From NCBI RefSeq assembly GCF_000520015.2, contig NZ_CP007044.2, forward strand, positions 4,340,001-4,404,000: DNA of 64,000 nucleotides, read 5' to 3'. The notes under the pieces were generated by a model, which saw only the letters and a program-made list of their open reading frames with translations, searched no databases and had not been told where the DNA came from. This document shows, in pieces, positions 1-7,079 of this stretch. Each line of letters opens with the position of its first letter. Within the stretch, counting starts at the first letter, position 1. Position numbers and translations under genes: made by a program. Source of the stretch: Chania multitudinisentens RB-25 (GTDB taxonomy: Bacteria > Pseudomonadota > Gammaproteobacteria > Enterobacterales > Enterobacteriaceae).

Positions 1-327
1 GGGGGCAGAAAGCTTTTCCAGCACCCAATAATCATAACCCCAACCGGCCAGCGTTCTGCTCTCCAAAGTGCCGCCCATCATATGCCGATTACAATCCACT
101 TCCAGCGTTTTACCGATCAGCAATTCCACTTTGAAATTTTCTTCATTTTCCTGCTTCGGTAGATAAATCACCTGGCGGCTCATCCCTTCTTCCGCTTTTG
201 GGAATGGTGCAATTTTTTCCAATGGTTGCAGATTAAGATCGCCATTTTCAGTAACCGGCGTTGCAGCTATGGCGCTGGCAGAAGCCATCAGCAACAGGTT
301 GGTCAGCACAAAAGAAAGCTTATTCAT
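1..327 (-). CDS. eco: Ecotin, serine protease inhibitor (5' part; 3' end beyond window)
   Basis: The reverse strand reads 109 residues that begin with a hydrophobic signal peptide (about residues 1-22, ending near AIAA) and then match the ecotin family, with the landmarks QPLEKIAPFPKAEEGMSRQV, KVELLIGKTLEVDCNRH and GWGYDYW. Ecotin is a periplasmic dimeric inhibitor of trypsin-fold serine proteases. The reactive-site loop and second cysteine lie beyond position 1 and cannot be checked. The ATG at 325-327 is preceded by AGAGGG at good spacing. It is transcribed divergently from ybjG. The family call is secure; only completeness is unknown. Confidence 0.93.
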   Translation of the reverse strand, partial: MNKLSFVLTNLLLMASASAIAATPVTENGDLNLQPLEKIAPFPKAEEGMSRQVIYLPKQENEENFKVELLIGKTLEVDCNRHMMGGTLESRTLAGWGYDYWVLEKLSAP

Positions 328-666
328 TTTTATATCCCTCTGATTCATGGCGTAATACTTTTATACGTTAACATACTGTATAGCGTCTAATTATAGGTTA
401 AGTCTGGATATTCTCCCGTTTTGTTCGTATATGCTTCCACACACCGTTAAGGTTTACTTAAGAAACAGAGATTACAGTAGCGCCACCCATTGCCGAAAAT
501 AAGCTTTTGCGTGGACGCGTTACAACCACCAAAACTTTTACTAAATCAACCATCAACAACTATGCAAATTAAGACCATTTTCCTTTACTCCCTGCCAATA
601 TCTTTTTACCGTTTGCCACAGATCAGAATAAGTTGTTATTTCAAGCGCAAAACGAGGTAATGCATC
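328..666. other. Divergent intergenic region eco/ybjG
   Basis: This 339-bp AT-rich spacer must hold the promoters of eco (leftward) and ybjG (rightward). The only distinct element seen is the PmrA/BasR-box-like repeat at 446-462. No open frame with a ribosome binding site was seen. Confidence 0.6.
446..462 (+). promoter_or_regulatory. Candidate PmrA (BasR) box upstream of ybjG
   Basis: The sequence GTTAAG-GTTTA-CTTAAG is a direct repeat of two hexamers separated by five bases. The PmrA consensus is (C/T)TTAA(G/T)-N5-(C/T)TTAA(G/T), so only the first base of the first hexamer deviates. A possible -10 (TACAGT, 473-478) follows at a plausible distance. From memory, ybjG belongs to the BasR regulon in E. 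coli. Binding itself is inference. Confidence 0.6.
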
Positions 667-1272
667 ATGGAACTATTGAACTATCTTCTTTTCGCCGAGA
701 TCAACGCGACGCCGAACAGCCCCGAATGGTTGATTGATCTCGCTATTTTTATTGCCAACGATCTGATTGCCATTATTCCTTTGCTTATTCTTGGCTTATG
801 GTTTTGGGGGCCACGGCATCAATTGCATATGCAGCGTGAGTTAGTAGTAAAAGCGACCATTGCCCTATCATTCGCCATGAGTGCAACCACCGCCATTGGG
901 ATGTTGTTGCCATATGAACGGCCATTTGCGTCAGGCATCGGCTATACCTTTCTGATACACGTGCCAGACAGCTCATTCCCCAGCGATCACGGTACTGCCA
1001 TCTTCACTTTCGCCCTGGCCTTTTTATGCTGGCACCGTAACTGGTCCGGTATATTGCTGATGATTGTGGCAGCAGCCATTGCCTGGTCACGTATTTTCCT
1101 TGGCGTACATTGGCCATTGGATATGCTCGGTAGCTTCCTGGTCAGCCTCGTCGGTTGCCTGTTTGCCCAATTGCTATGGAACCTGTTTGGTGAGGGGATA
1201 GCCGGCCTGCTGACGCGTCTGTATCATTTCCTGTTCGCCTTCCCGATCAGAAAAGGATGGGTGCAAGAGTAG
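667..1272 (+). CDS. ybjG: Undecaprenyl-diphosphatase, PAP2 family (YbjG type)
   Basis: This 201-residue polytopic inner-membrane protein of the PAP2 phosphatase superfamily dephosphorylates undecaprenyl pyrophosphate on the periplasmic side, recycling the lipid carrier for peptidoglycan and O-antigen synthesis. The acid-phosphatase motifs are complete: ERPF around residues 84-87, PSDH at 105-108 and SRxxxxxH with a following Asp at 141-152. Several hydrophobic helices cover the rest. Length and sequence match enterobacterial YbjG. It stands alone between eco (divergent) and deoC. The PmrA-like box upstream suggests control by cationic-peptide or envelope stress. No obvious intrinsic terminator follows. 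Confidence 0.93.
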   Translation: MELLNYLLFAEINATPNSPEWLIDLAIFIANDLIAIIPLLILGLWFWGPRHQLHMQRELVVKATIALSFAMSATTAIGMLLPYERPFASGIGYTFLIHVPDSSFPSDHGTAIFTFALAFLCWHRNWSGILLMIVAAAIAWSRIFLGVHWPLDMLGSFLVSLVGCLFAQLLWNLFGEGIAGLLTRLYHFLFAFPIRKGWVQE

Positions 1273-1342
1273 CCTTTTCCGGCGGAGGCTACACGCCTCT
1301 GCTCGGCGTTCACGTTCACTTGGCGTGCTGGATACAAAAGAA

Positions 1343-1358
1343 TGTTATTAAAATAACA
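1343..1358. promoter_or_regulatory. Candidate DeoR operator 1 (deoC upstream)
   Basis: TGTTATTAAAATAACA is a 16-bp palindrome with perfect TGTTA/TAACA arms separated by six bases. This is the same architecture as the E. coli DeoR operator (TGTTAGAATTCTAACA). It lies about 150 bp upstream of deoC and deoR is the next gene but one, so control by DeoR is the simplest reading. Confidence 0.65.
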
Positions 1359-1441
1359 TCAGCAAGATAACCATTTCTCAATCAATCCTGGTTTTATTCA
1401 AAAAAATAAGAAATAACAGCTACCAACCGGCAAAAGCCAAA

Positions 1442-1457
1442 TGTTAATATAGTCACA
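1442..1457. promoter_or_regulatory. Candidate DeoR operator 2, one arm imperfect
   Basis: TGTTA-ATATAG-TCACA has the 5-6-5 layout of a DeoR site with one mismatch in the right arm. It lies 99 bp from operator 1 and 45 bp before the deoC start. E. coli DeoR represses through loops between several operators, so a pair of sites fits the family. Confidence 0.45.
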
Positions 1458-1501
1458 AATCCTATATTTCAACCTGCTTTAACTGCCCAAAAGGAATCAT
1501 T

Positions 1502-2182
1502 ATGACAACCAACCAGATTGATTACGCCCGCTATATCGATCACACTCTGCTGGCGATGGATGCAACTGAAAACCAAATTGCCAAACTGTGTGAGGAAGCG
1601 CAGCAACATAACTTTTATGCGGTCTGCGTTAATTCCGGCTACGTCCCGTTGGTTGCGCACCTCTTACAGGAAAGCGAGGTTAAAGTTTGCTCGGTCATCG
1701 GCTTCCCGCTGGGAGCGGGTTTGACCATCGCAAAAGCTTTTGAAGCCAAAGCGGCCATTGCCGCAGGCGCTCAGGAAATAGATATGGTCATCAACGTCGG
1801 TTGGCTCAAAAGTGGTCTGCTGAATGAAGTGAGAACCGATATCGCCGCCGTGCGCGAAGTCTGCGCCGCGATCCCATTGAAAGTCATCTTGGAAACCTGC
1901 CTGCTCAGTGATGCCCAAATCATGCAAGTTTGTGAAATATGTCGCGAACTTGATGTCGCCTTCGTTAAAACCTCAACAGGCTTTAGCACCGGCGGTGCTC
2001 GTGAAGATCACGTCAAACTGATGCGAGCGACCGTAGGTAGCGAGATGGGGGTTAAAGCCTCTGGAGCCGTGCGCGATCGCGCCACCGCAGAGAAAATGAT
2101 CGTTGCGGGGGCTACGCGTATCGGCACCAGTTCAGGAGTCGCCATTGTTTCAGGCAGCACGGCCACCACCAGCAACTACTGA
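1502..2182 (+). CDS. deoC: Deoxyribose-phosphate aldolase (short type)
   Basis: This cytosolic class I aldolase splits 2-deoxyribose-5-phosphate into acetaldehyde and glyceraldehyde-3-phosphate in deoxynucleoside catabolism. The TIM-barrel signature is complete: Lys156 in VKTSTGF is the Schiff-base lysine, Lys185 in VKASGAVRD the proton relay, and Asp94 lies in EIDMVINVG. At 226 residues it is the short form, as in Bacillus, not the 259-residue E. coli DeoC. It is followed by deoR on the same strand and is not accompanied by deoA, deoB or deoD. The ATG at 1502 follows AAGGA at good spacing. DeoR operator-like palindromes lie upstream. Confidence 0.95.
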   Translation: MTTNQIDYARYIDHTLLAMDATENQIAKLCEEAQQHNFYAVCVNSGYVPLVAHLLQESEVKVCSVIGFPLGAGLTIAKAFEAKAAIAAGAQEIDMVINVGWLKSGLLNEVRTDIAAVREVCAAIPLKVILETCLLSDAQIMQVCEICRELDVAFVKTSTGFSTGGAREDHVKLMRATVGSEMGVKASGAVRDRATAEKMIVAGATRIGTSSGVAIVSGSTATTSNY

Positions 2183-2191
2183 ATATCTGAC

Positions 2192-2212
2192 GCGGGGTTA
2201 ACCCAGCCCCGC
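2192..2212 (+). terminator. Hairpin between deoC and deoR (possible attenuator)
   Basis: GCGGGG and CCCCGC form a 6-bp GC-only stem with a 9-base loop just after the deoC stop. There is no U-run, so it more likely stabilises or partly separates the deoC transcript than fully terminates it. Confidence 0.35.
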
Positions 2213-2270
2213 TTCACCGCACTACGCACGTTAAAAGAGATTTTTGGCTACGGCACCAACAGGAGAAGAA

Positions 2271-3035
2271 ATGGAAACCCGGCGGGCAGAGCGTATCAAC
2301 CAGTTAGTACAGGCATTAAAACGCTCTGACAAGATCCATTTAAAACAAGCTGCCACGCTGTTAGGTGTCTCAGAAATGACCATCCGCCGCGATCTCAATG
2401 CAGAACCTGCCGCCGTGGTACTGCTTGGTGGCTACGTAGTGGCCGATCCACGTAACAACAGCGTCACCAACTATTTTGTCTCTGAACAGCAAACCAGGCA
2501 GGTCGCAGAGAAACGCCGTATTGGCCTACTGGCCGCGCCTCTGATTAATGAAAACGACACGGTATTTTTTGACTGTGGCACCACCATACCGGCGATCATC
2601 GGCGCCATTGCCGATACGCTGGTTTTCACTGCGGTATGCCACTCACTCAACACCTTTTTAGCATTGCAGGATAAACCCAACTGCAAGGTGATTTTATGTG
2701 GTGGCGAGTTCAAACCGAATAATTACATCTTCAGCGCGGTTGGCCAGCACAATCAACTGGCTCACATCTGCCCCAATATTGCCTTTATCTCTGCGGCAGG
2801 TCTCAGCCTGCAACAAGGTGCCACCTGCTTCAATTTTGATGAGCTGGAGATGAAGCACCAGGCTATCACCATGGCACAGCAAAAAATTCTGGTGGCGGAT
2901 CACAGCAAATTTAACCAAACCAAACCGGCCTGTATTGGCCCACTGACACTGTTTGATCGGATCATTACCGACCGCCAACCTGAACAGGAATTTATCGAGT
3001 TCTGCAACGCACAGGCGATCGCAATCCGTTTTTAA
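2271..3035 (+). CDS. deoR: Deoxyribose operon repressor DeoR
   Basis: This 254-residue DeoR-family repressor has an N-terminal winged helix (METRRAERINQL, then LLGVSEMTIRRDLN near residues 32-45) and a C-terminal sugar-phosphate sensor with FFDCGTT and DHSKFNQ motifs. It matches E. coli DeoR closely (252 residues). The frame is open to a TTG at 2244, but the ATG at 2271 with AGGAG at 2261-2265 gives the family N-terminus. It probably responds to deoxyribose-5-phosphate and represses the adjacent deoC. Its last four bases overlap the end of the convergent FadR-type regulator, marking a tight junction with the alginate island. Confidence 0.93.
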   Translation: METRRAERINQLVQALKRSDKIHLKQAATLLGVSEMTIRRDLNAEPAAVVLLGGYVVADPRNNSVTNYFVSEQQTRQVAEKRRIGLLAAPLINENDTVFFDCGTTIPAIIGAIADTLVFTAVCHSLNTFLALQDKPNCKVILCGGEFKPNNYIFSAVGQHNQLAHICPNIAFISAAGLSLQQGATCFNFDELEMKHQAITMAQQKILVADHSKFNQTKPACIGPLTLFDRIITDRQPEQEFIEFCNAQAIAIRF

Positions 3036-3748
3036 TCCTTGTCAGGAGCCAAGCGGTGCTTGCTGGCATTCATTAACGCCAGCGAAGCCTGATAAGATGC
3101 GTTTTCATCTCCAGACATGATCGCTTCATAAATGATGCGGTGATCTTCCAGACACATTCCACCTTCCTTGGACGAGTAACTGATAAACCACTTAAATACC
3201 GTGGTCAGTACATTTCCGAAAGGCATATAGAAGCAGTTACCAGAGGCAATAAAAATCATCCGGTGGAACTGGGTATCAATGTTCACCCAACTCTCAGGGT
3301 CAAAATGTTCAGCGGTATAGCATAACTCACGGAAAATCTTTGATAGTTCAATGCGCTGTTCTTTCGTGGCATTCACCGCGGCTAAAGCTGTGGCATGAGG
3401 CTCAAGGGCTCGGCGGAATTCGAGAAACTGGTAATACATATCCTCGGTAGCTTCCATGCCCTCCATCCATTCCAAAAGTTGCACATCCAGAATGTTCCAG
3501 AACGAACGTTGTTTCACCCTGGTTCCAATTTTAGGACGAGACTCTAACAACCCTTTCGAAGAAAGCGATTTCAATGCTTCGCGCAACGCAGTGCGACTCA
3601 CGCCAAATTGCTCACAAAGTTCAGTTTCGCTCGGCAGAATATCTCCCTGGCGTAATGAGCCGGAAAGTATTTTCCGAGCAATGTCGCGAGCAATTTGCAG
3701 ATTCAACCCCCGGTTCGCCCCAGTAATCCTTTTAAACTGCATGCTCAT
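3032..3748 (-). CDS. FadR/GntR-family regulator of the alginate genes (AlgO-like role inferred)
   Basis: This is a 238-residue regulator with an N-terminal winged helix (residues 15-80; GDILPSETELCEQFGVSRTA carries the recognition helix) and a C-terminal all-helical FCD ligand domain that includes FRRALEPHATALAA and an acidic/His metal-binding pattern (DTQFHRMIF). FCD regulators bind acid metabolites and usually repress sugar-acid genes. It is the first gene of the alginate block and the only regulator in it. From memory, strain A1 controls alginate genes with the GntR protein AlgO, so an analogous role is inferred. TTGTCATACCT touching its start codon resembles a FadR-type site and may mediate autoregulation. 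Confidence 0.85.
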   Translation of the reverse strand: MSMQFKRITGANRGLNLQIARDIARKILSGSLRQGDILPSETELCEQFGVSRTALREALKSLSSKGLLESRPKIGTRVKQRSFWNILDVQLLEWMEGMEATEDMYYQFLEFRRALEPHATALAAVNATKEQRIELSKIFRELCYTAEHFDPESWVNIDTQFHRMIFIASGNCFYMPFGNVLTTVFKWFISYSSKEGGMCLEDHRIIYEAIMSGDENASYQASLALMNASKHRLAPDKD

Positions 3749-3810
3749 TTGTCATACCTAAAGATTATTTAATTGGGTCATGATACATGATGGGGTTATT
3801 GCTGCCTACA

Positions 3811-3859
3811 TATTCACCGACAGAAAGTGTGGGTACACAACACATCCTGCCGGTGAATA
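3811..3859 (-). other. Inverted repeat between SDR and FadR-type regulator genes
   Basis: TATTCACCG at 3811-3819 is repeated inverted at 3851-3859, a perfect 9-bp match separated by 31 bases, directly after the SDR stop codon. There is no U-run. It could form an mRNA end structure or an operator; the sequence alone does not decide. Confidence 0.35.
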
Positions 3860-3865
3860 GTCAAA

Positions 3866-4642
3866 TTACGGAGCTATCTGCCCACCATTCACATCCAGAA
3901 TTTGACCCGTAATATAACCACTGCAGGCGTGAGAAGCGAAGAATAAGAACGTAGGTGCCACTTCTTCGGCGTAGCCAAAACGGCCCATCGGAATGCTGGC
4001 AGCAATTTTTGCTCTCAATTCATCACTCTTACCGTCATGAAAAGCAGTATCAATCGTTCCTGGAGAAACGATATTGAAACGGATACGATCGCCCGTAAAC
4101 TCCTTCACCCAGTTACGATGGATGTCGTGCAACCAGGCTTTAGATGCAGCATAAATACCTGCCCCCACACCACCACCTTCGCGGCCAGCGATAGAACCGG
4201 TACTGATAACACAACTGGTTTCACCACTTTTTTTCGCTGATGCACGCAGATGTGGGATCGCATACTTAGTCATCATCAGCGCTGAACGCGCATTAAGATC
4301 CATGACATGCTGATAAAATTCATCATCTATCGCTTCAAGGTTAGCACGGCCGCCCAGCCCCCCCGCATTATTGATCAGCACATCCAGACCACCAAAACGA
4401 GCAACAAACGCCTCGATTAACGAGCTGCACTCCGCTGATTTGGTAATGTCAGCCTGGAAAAACTCAACTTCAGCACCGAGTTGACGTAATGATCCCAGCG
4501 TTTGCTCCAACCCAGGCGTGGCGACATGGCTGTTGATACCGATTTTAGCCCCTTGTTTGGCAAATGCCTGTGCTGTTGCCAGCCCCATACCCGCAGTGGA
4601 GCCCGTGATTAATACGCGTTTATTGTTCAAATCAGAGAACAT
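3866..4642 (-). CDS. Short-chain dehydrogenase, likely DEH reductase of alginate catabolism
   Basis: This classical 258-residue SDR carries the cofactor motif TGSTAGMG at residues 13-20, NNAG at 91-94, catalytic Ser147/Ser150 (STGSIAG) and Y164-x3-K168 (YAASK). In alginate pathways an NAD(P)H-dependent SDR of this size (A1-R of Sphingomonas sp. A1) reduces 4-deoxy-L-erythro-5-hexoseulose uronate to 2-keto-3-deoxygluconate. The neighbourhood makes that the best assignment, though the family alone does not fix substrate. The frame is open to ATG 4657, but ATG 4642 is preceded by GAGGA at 8 bases and gives the usual N-terminus. The 5' flank carries a TATACCC-ended repeat. Confidence 0.82.
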   Translation of the reverse strand: MFSDLNNKRVLITGSTAGMGLATAQAFAKQGAKIGINSHVATPGLEQTLGSLRQLGAEVEFFQADITKSAECSSLIEAFVARFGGLDVLINNAGGLGGRANLEAIDDEFYQHVMDLNARSALMMTKYAIPHLRASAKKSGETSCVISTGSIAGREGGGVGAGIYAASKAWLHDIHRNWVKEFTGDRIRFNIVSPGTIDTAFHDGKSDELRAKIAASIPMGRFGYAEEVAPTFLFFASHACSGYITGQILDVNGGQIAP

Positions 4643-4659
4643 ATTAATTTTCCTCATGA

Positions 4660-4728
4660 TATACCCGCCATGCCTCAGGTTGCATGTGCATTAGCTGCCT
4701 TTCTGTAACTCGAATTATTTTGGGTATA
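4660..4728. repeat. Short repeat element with TATACCC/GGGTATA termini
   Basis: About 69 bp begin TATACCCGCCATGCCTCAGG and end with AACTCGAATTATTTTGGGTATA-like sequence. These outer parts resemble a dispersed intergenic repeat that I recall from Yersinia, Serratia and relatives, here with a shortened centre. It sits immediately upstream of the SDR start, so it would lie in the SDR leader mRNA. Confidence 0.5.
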
Positions 4729-4788
4729 GTGAATTAATTAGCCGTTCCTCTTTAAATAAGAGTGTGACTAATAGTGTTATTAAAAGAC

Positions 4789-4846
4789 AAAAAAGCACGC
4801 CAATAACCGGGCCCAATAAAAACGGTTACGCTTTCATTTAACGTGC
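4789..4846 (-). terminator. Probable terminator of the PL17 lyase operon
   Basis: Read on the minus strand, GCACG (4842-4846) can pair with CGTGC (4795-4799), and an inner AACCG/CGGTT pair (4805-4809, 4823-4827) lies between. The outer stem is followed by six Ts (4789-4794). It falls 40 bp after the second lyase gene, which suggests that the SDR downstream has its own promoter or depends on readthrough. Confidence 0.5.
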
Positions 4847-4885
4847 CGTGACAAACAACCTTTACTTATCTTTCCCCGCAGAAGG

Positions 4886-7069
4886 TCAAGCTTCTAGAGG
4901 CTCCCACTGCACACTGAACGCTCCTTGCCAGCGAAAGGCGAGGCCATTCCAATGGAACATGGCACCATATTCACTGACCTGCGGTCCCGAAGCGAGAGGA
5001 CGGTTACAAACTACAATCATCAGAACGCGTTGATCCTGCAAATAAAGCCGAACCACCGACACATCATCATCGTGCCCCACCACCTCAACCCGCTCGACCT
5101 GCCCGCGTGCACCGGTAGAGGACTCAGTGGCTTCATTAAAATAACCATGAGTTTCATAGACACTGGCAAACAGCTTATTCTCGCCCTGGCTTCTGATCAC
5201 CAACGCTGGTTCATTGCGCAAATTGAAATGCGGATCGTTGGCGCCAATATTGGCAAAGATCACATTTCCCCCCGCAGGCAAGGCGCACAGGTAGCTGTAA
5301 TAACTATTGCCATCAAGCCAGCTCACTAATACTGAACGGTCTTGCGCAAAGTGAGCACGGCCCAACTCCCACAAATGCTGGTAGCCATGTTGTTCACCCA
5401 GTGGCGACAGCGTGCTGTGTGTTTGATAGTCAAAATCAGTGCGTACAATCTGCCCCTGATAATGGAGAGCATAGTCATATTGATGGGATTGATGGCTGGT
5501 CAGGCGAAACAGGTCAACAATCAGCGGCTTGGCAAAACCGGCCAGCTTGAGCATCAATACCGATCGTTGCATATCCACACCAGGATAATAGTCACGGGCG
5601 ATCGCGCTGATCCCCTGGCCGAACGCGTGTTCCCGCACGACAAAGTGCAGTTCACCCCAGCGTTGCTGAGCCGTCTCAGTATCGCCGTTATTCTGGCTGC
5701 AACCATCAACCGTCACGGTATTATGCGCAATGGTTTGTTTACAATAACTTTTGTTTTCAGGAATATAGCGGCCGCCAAATTTGGGTTCGACGTTGACCCA
5801 GCGGCCAAAACCATAATCCCGCAGATATTCGCGGCCTCGATTAAACAGGCTGAGATGCAGGCCATCAAAATGACCATGATCGAGCGCCGAATGTAATTGA
5901 GCGTCACTGCCGTGCTGACCAAACCATAACAGTGCCATATTCAGATCTGACTCAGCATCCAGTTGACGTAAGATCCCTACGCCGCCCTGCTGACCATCCG
6001 CGCCATCATTCAGTACCACGCTCCCCCAATTAAACTGCTGGTGGGCTGCCTGTTCTGCGGCTATTGAAAGATGTAAACCGGCTGCACTGACCCACACCTC
6101 GCCCTGATGTTGTGCCATGGCGATCAGCACGTCAGGCTGTTGATAACGGGCGAAGCAGACACTGGTGGCGATCACGATCCCTTCATCGTTGATATCCATG
6201 CTCTTAGATGAATCGTTTAACGCTGGCAGAGTGCCATCCGGGAAAGCGGTTGCCATCAGCGCATCCGAGGTGCGTTTAATCACCTGATGATTAAATTGGT
6301 AGATATCCAGCTCTGGCTGGCGGCGGGCAATGGCTTCCGCAAACATCATTAATGGGCGGATAGCGAAACGATGGTAATACGGCCCTTCCATGTAGTAGCC
6401 ATCGGGAGAGAAAAGTTGGGTCAGTTGTGCCAGAAAACCGCCGCTAACGCTGTCGCGCCGCAACCCATACAAGGCGTTATCCACCATCTCTTGGTCATTC
6501 AGTACATAGCCACAGATACCGACCGCAGCCACTGACCATAATCCATGGTTATGCACAATATCAAATTCATTGGCGTGAATGACGACTGCCTGATAAACCA
6601 TTTCCCGCAACAGGTTATTTTCTATGTGTTCACGTTGCTCTGGCATCAAAGTATGGCGAATACAGCTATAGGCTTCCGCACCATACAATAACCACATATT
6701 TTCATTCAGCGTCTGATGAAACAGCCGCCCCGGCGGATTACTGTCCTTGCTGAGCGCGTTGCCTAATGTGGGATAAAGATCCGCATAGCCAGACAGAATT
6801 TGTAGGGCAAAATCACGATAGGCAGCGTTTCCCGTGATCAAAAACAGCCGCCCCGCCAGATTCAAATGGATGTAATTTTGCTTATGGTGATTGTGCTCAA
6901 TCCCCCCCGCTTCACCATGGCCGGGGAAAACCAAAGGGTGCTGCCGATAATTTTCTAACCGCTCGATCTGCGCGGCCAGCGTTCGCCCTATCAGACCGCC
7001 GCTACCCAGTGCGTGGCGCAGCTTCTGCGCCTCTTCAAAGCTGATTAAAACCGGTTGATAAGCCTGCAT
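4886..7069 (-). CDS. Heparinase II/III-fold oligoalginate lyase, PL17-like (copy B)
   Basis: The 727-residue protein has an N-terminal alpha/alpha-barrel with NHGLW (Asn174-His175) and SPDGYYMEGPYY (Tyr231), then a beta-sandwich heparinase II/III domain with GHFDGLHLSLF, GGRYIPENK and KQTIAHNTVTVD. The Asn-His to Tyr spacing equals that I recall for Alg17C (N201, H202, Y258), and the KQTIAHNT block is typical of PL17 oligoalginate lyases, which release monouronates from oligomers. There is no signal peptide, so it is cytosolic. The ATG at 7069 has GAGGC six bases upstream. It lies 10 bp after its paralogue and shares its operon. The exact CAZy subfamily is uncertain. Confidence 0.8.
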   Translation of the reverse strand: MQAYQPVLISFEEAQKLRHALGSGGLIGRTLAAQIERLENYRQHPLVFPGHGEAGGIEHNHHKQNYIHLNLAGRLFLITGNAAYRDFALQILSGYADLYPTLGNALSKDSNPPGRLFHQTLNENMWLLYGAEAYSCIRHTLMPEQREHIENNLLREMVYQAVVIHANEFDIVHNHGLWSVAAVGICGYVLNDQEMVDNALYGLRRDSVSGGFLAQLTQLFSPDGYYMEGPYYHRFAIRPLMMFAEAIARRQPELDIYQFNHQVIKRTSDALMATAFPDGTLPALNDSSKSMDINDEGIVIATSVCFARYQQPDVLIAMAQHQGEVWVSAAGLHLSIAAEQAAHQQFNWGSVVLNDGADGQQGGVGILRQLDAESDLNMALLWFGQHGSDAQLHSALDHGHFDGLHLSLFNRGREYLRDYGFGRWVNVEPKFGGRYIPENKSYCKQTIAHNTVTVDGCSQNNGDTETAQQRWGELHFVVREHAFGQGISAIARDYYPGVDMQRSVLMLKLAGFAKPLIVDLFRLTSHQSHQYDYALHYQGQIVRTDFDYQTHSTLSPLGEQHGYQHLWELGRAHFAQDRSVLVSWLDGNSYYSYLCALPAGGNVIFANIGANDPHFNLRNEPALVIRSQGENKLFASVYETHGYFNEATESSTGARGQVERVEVVGHDDDVSVVRLYLQDQRVLMIVVCNRPLASGPQVSEYGAMFHWNGLAFRWQGAFSVQWEPLEA

Positions 7070-7079
7070 GATTGCCTCG

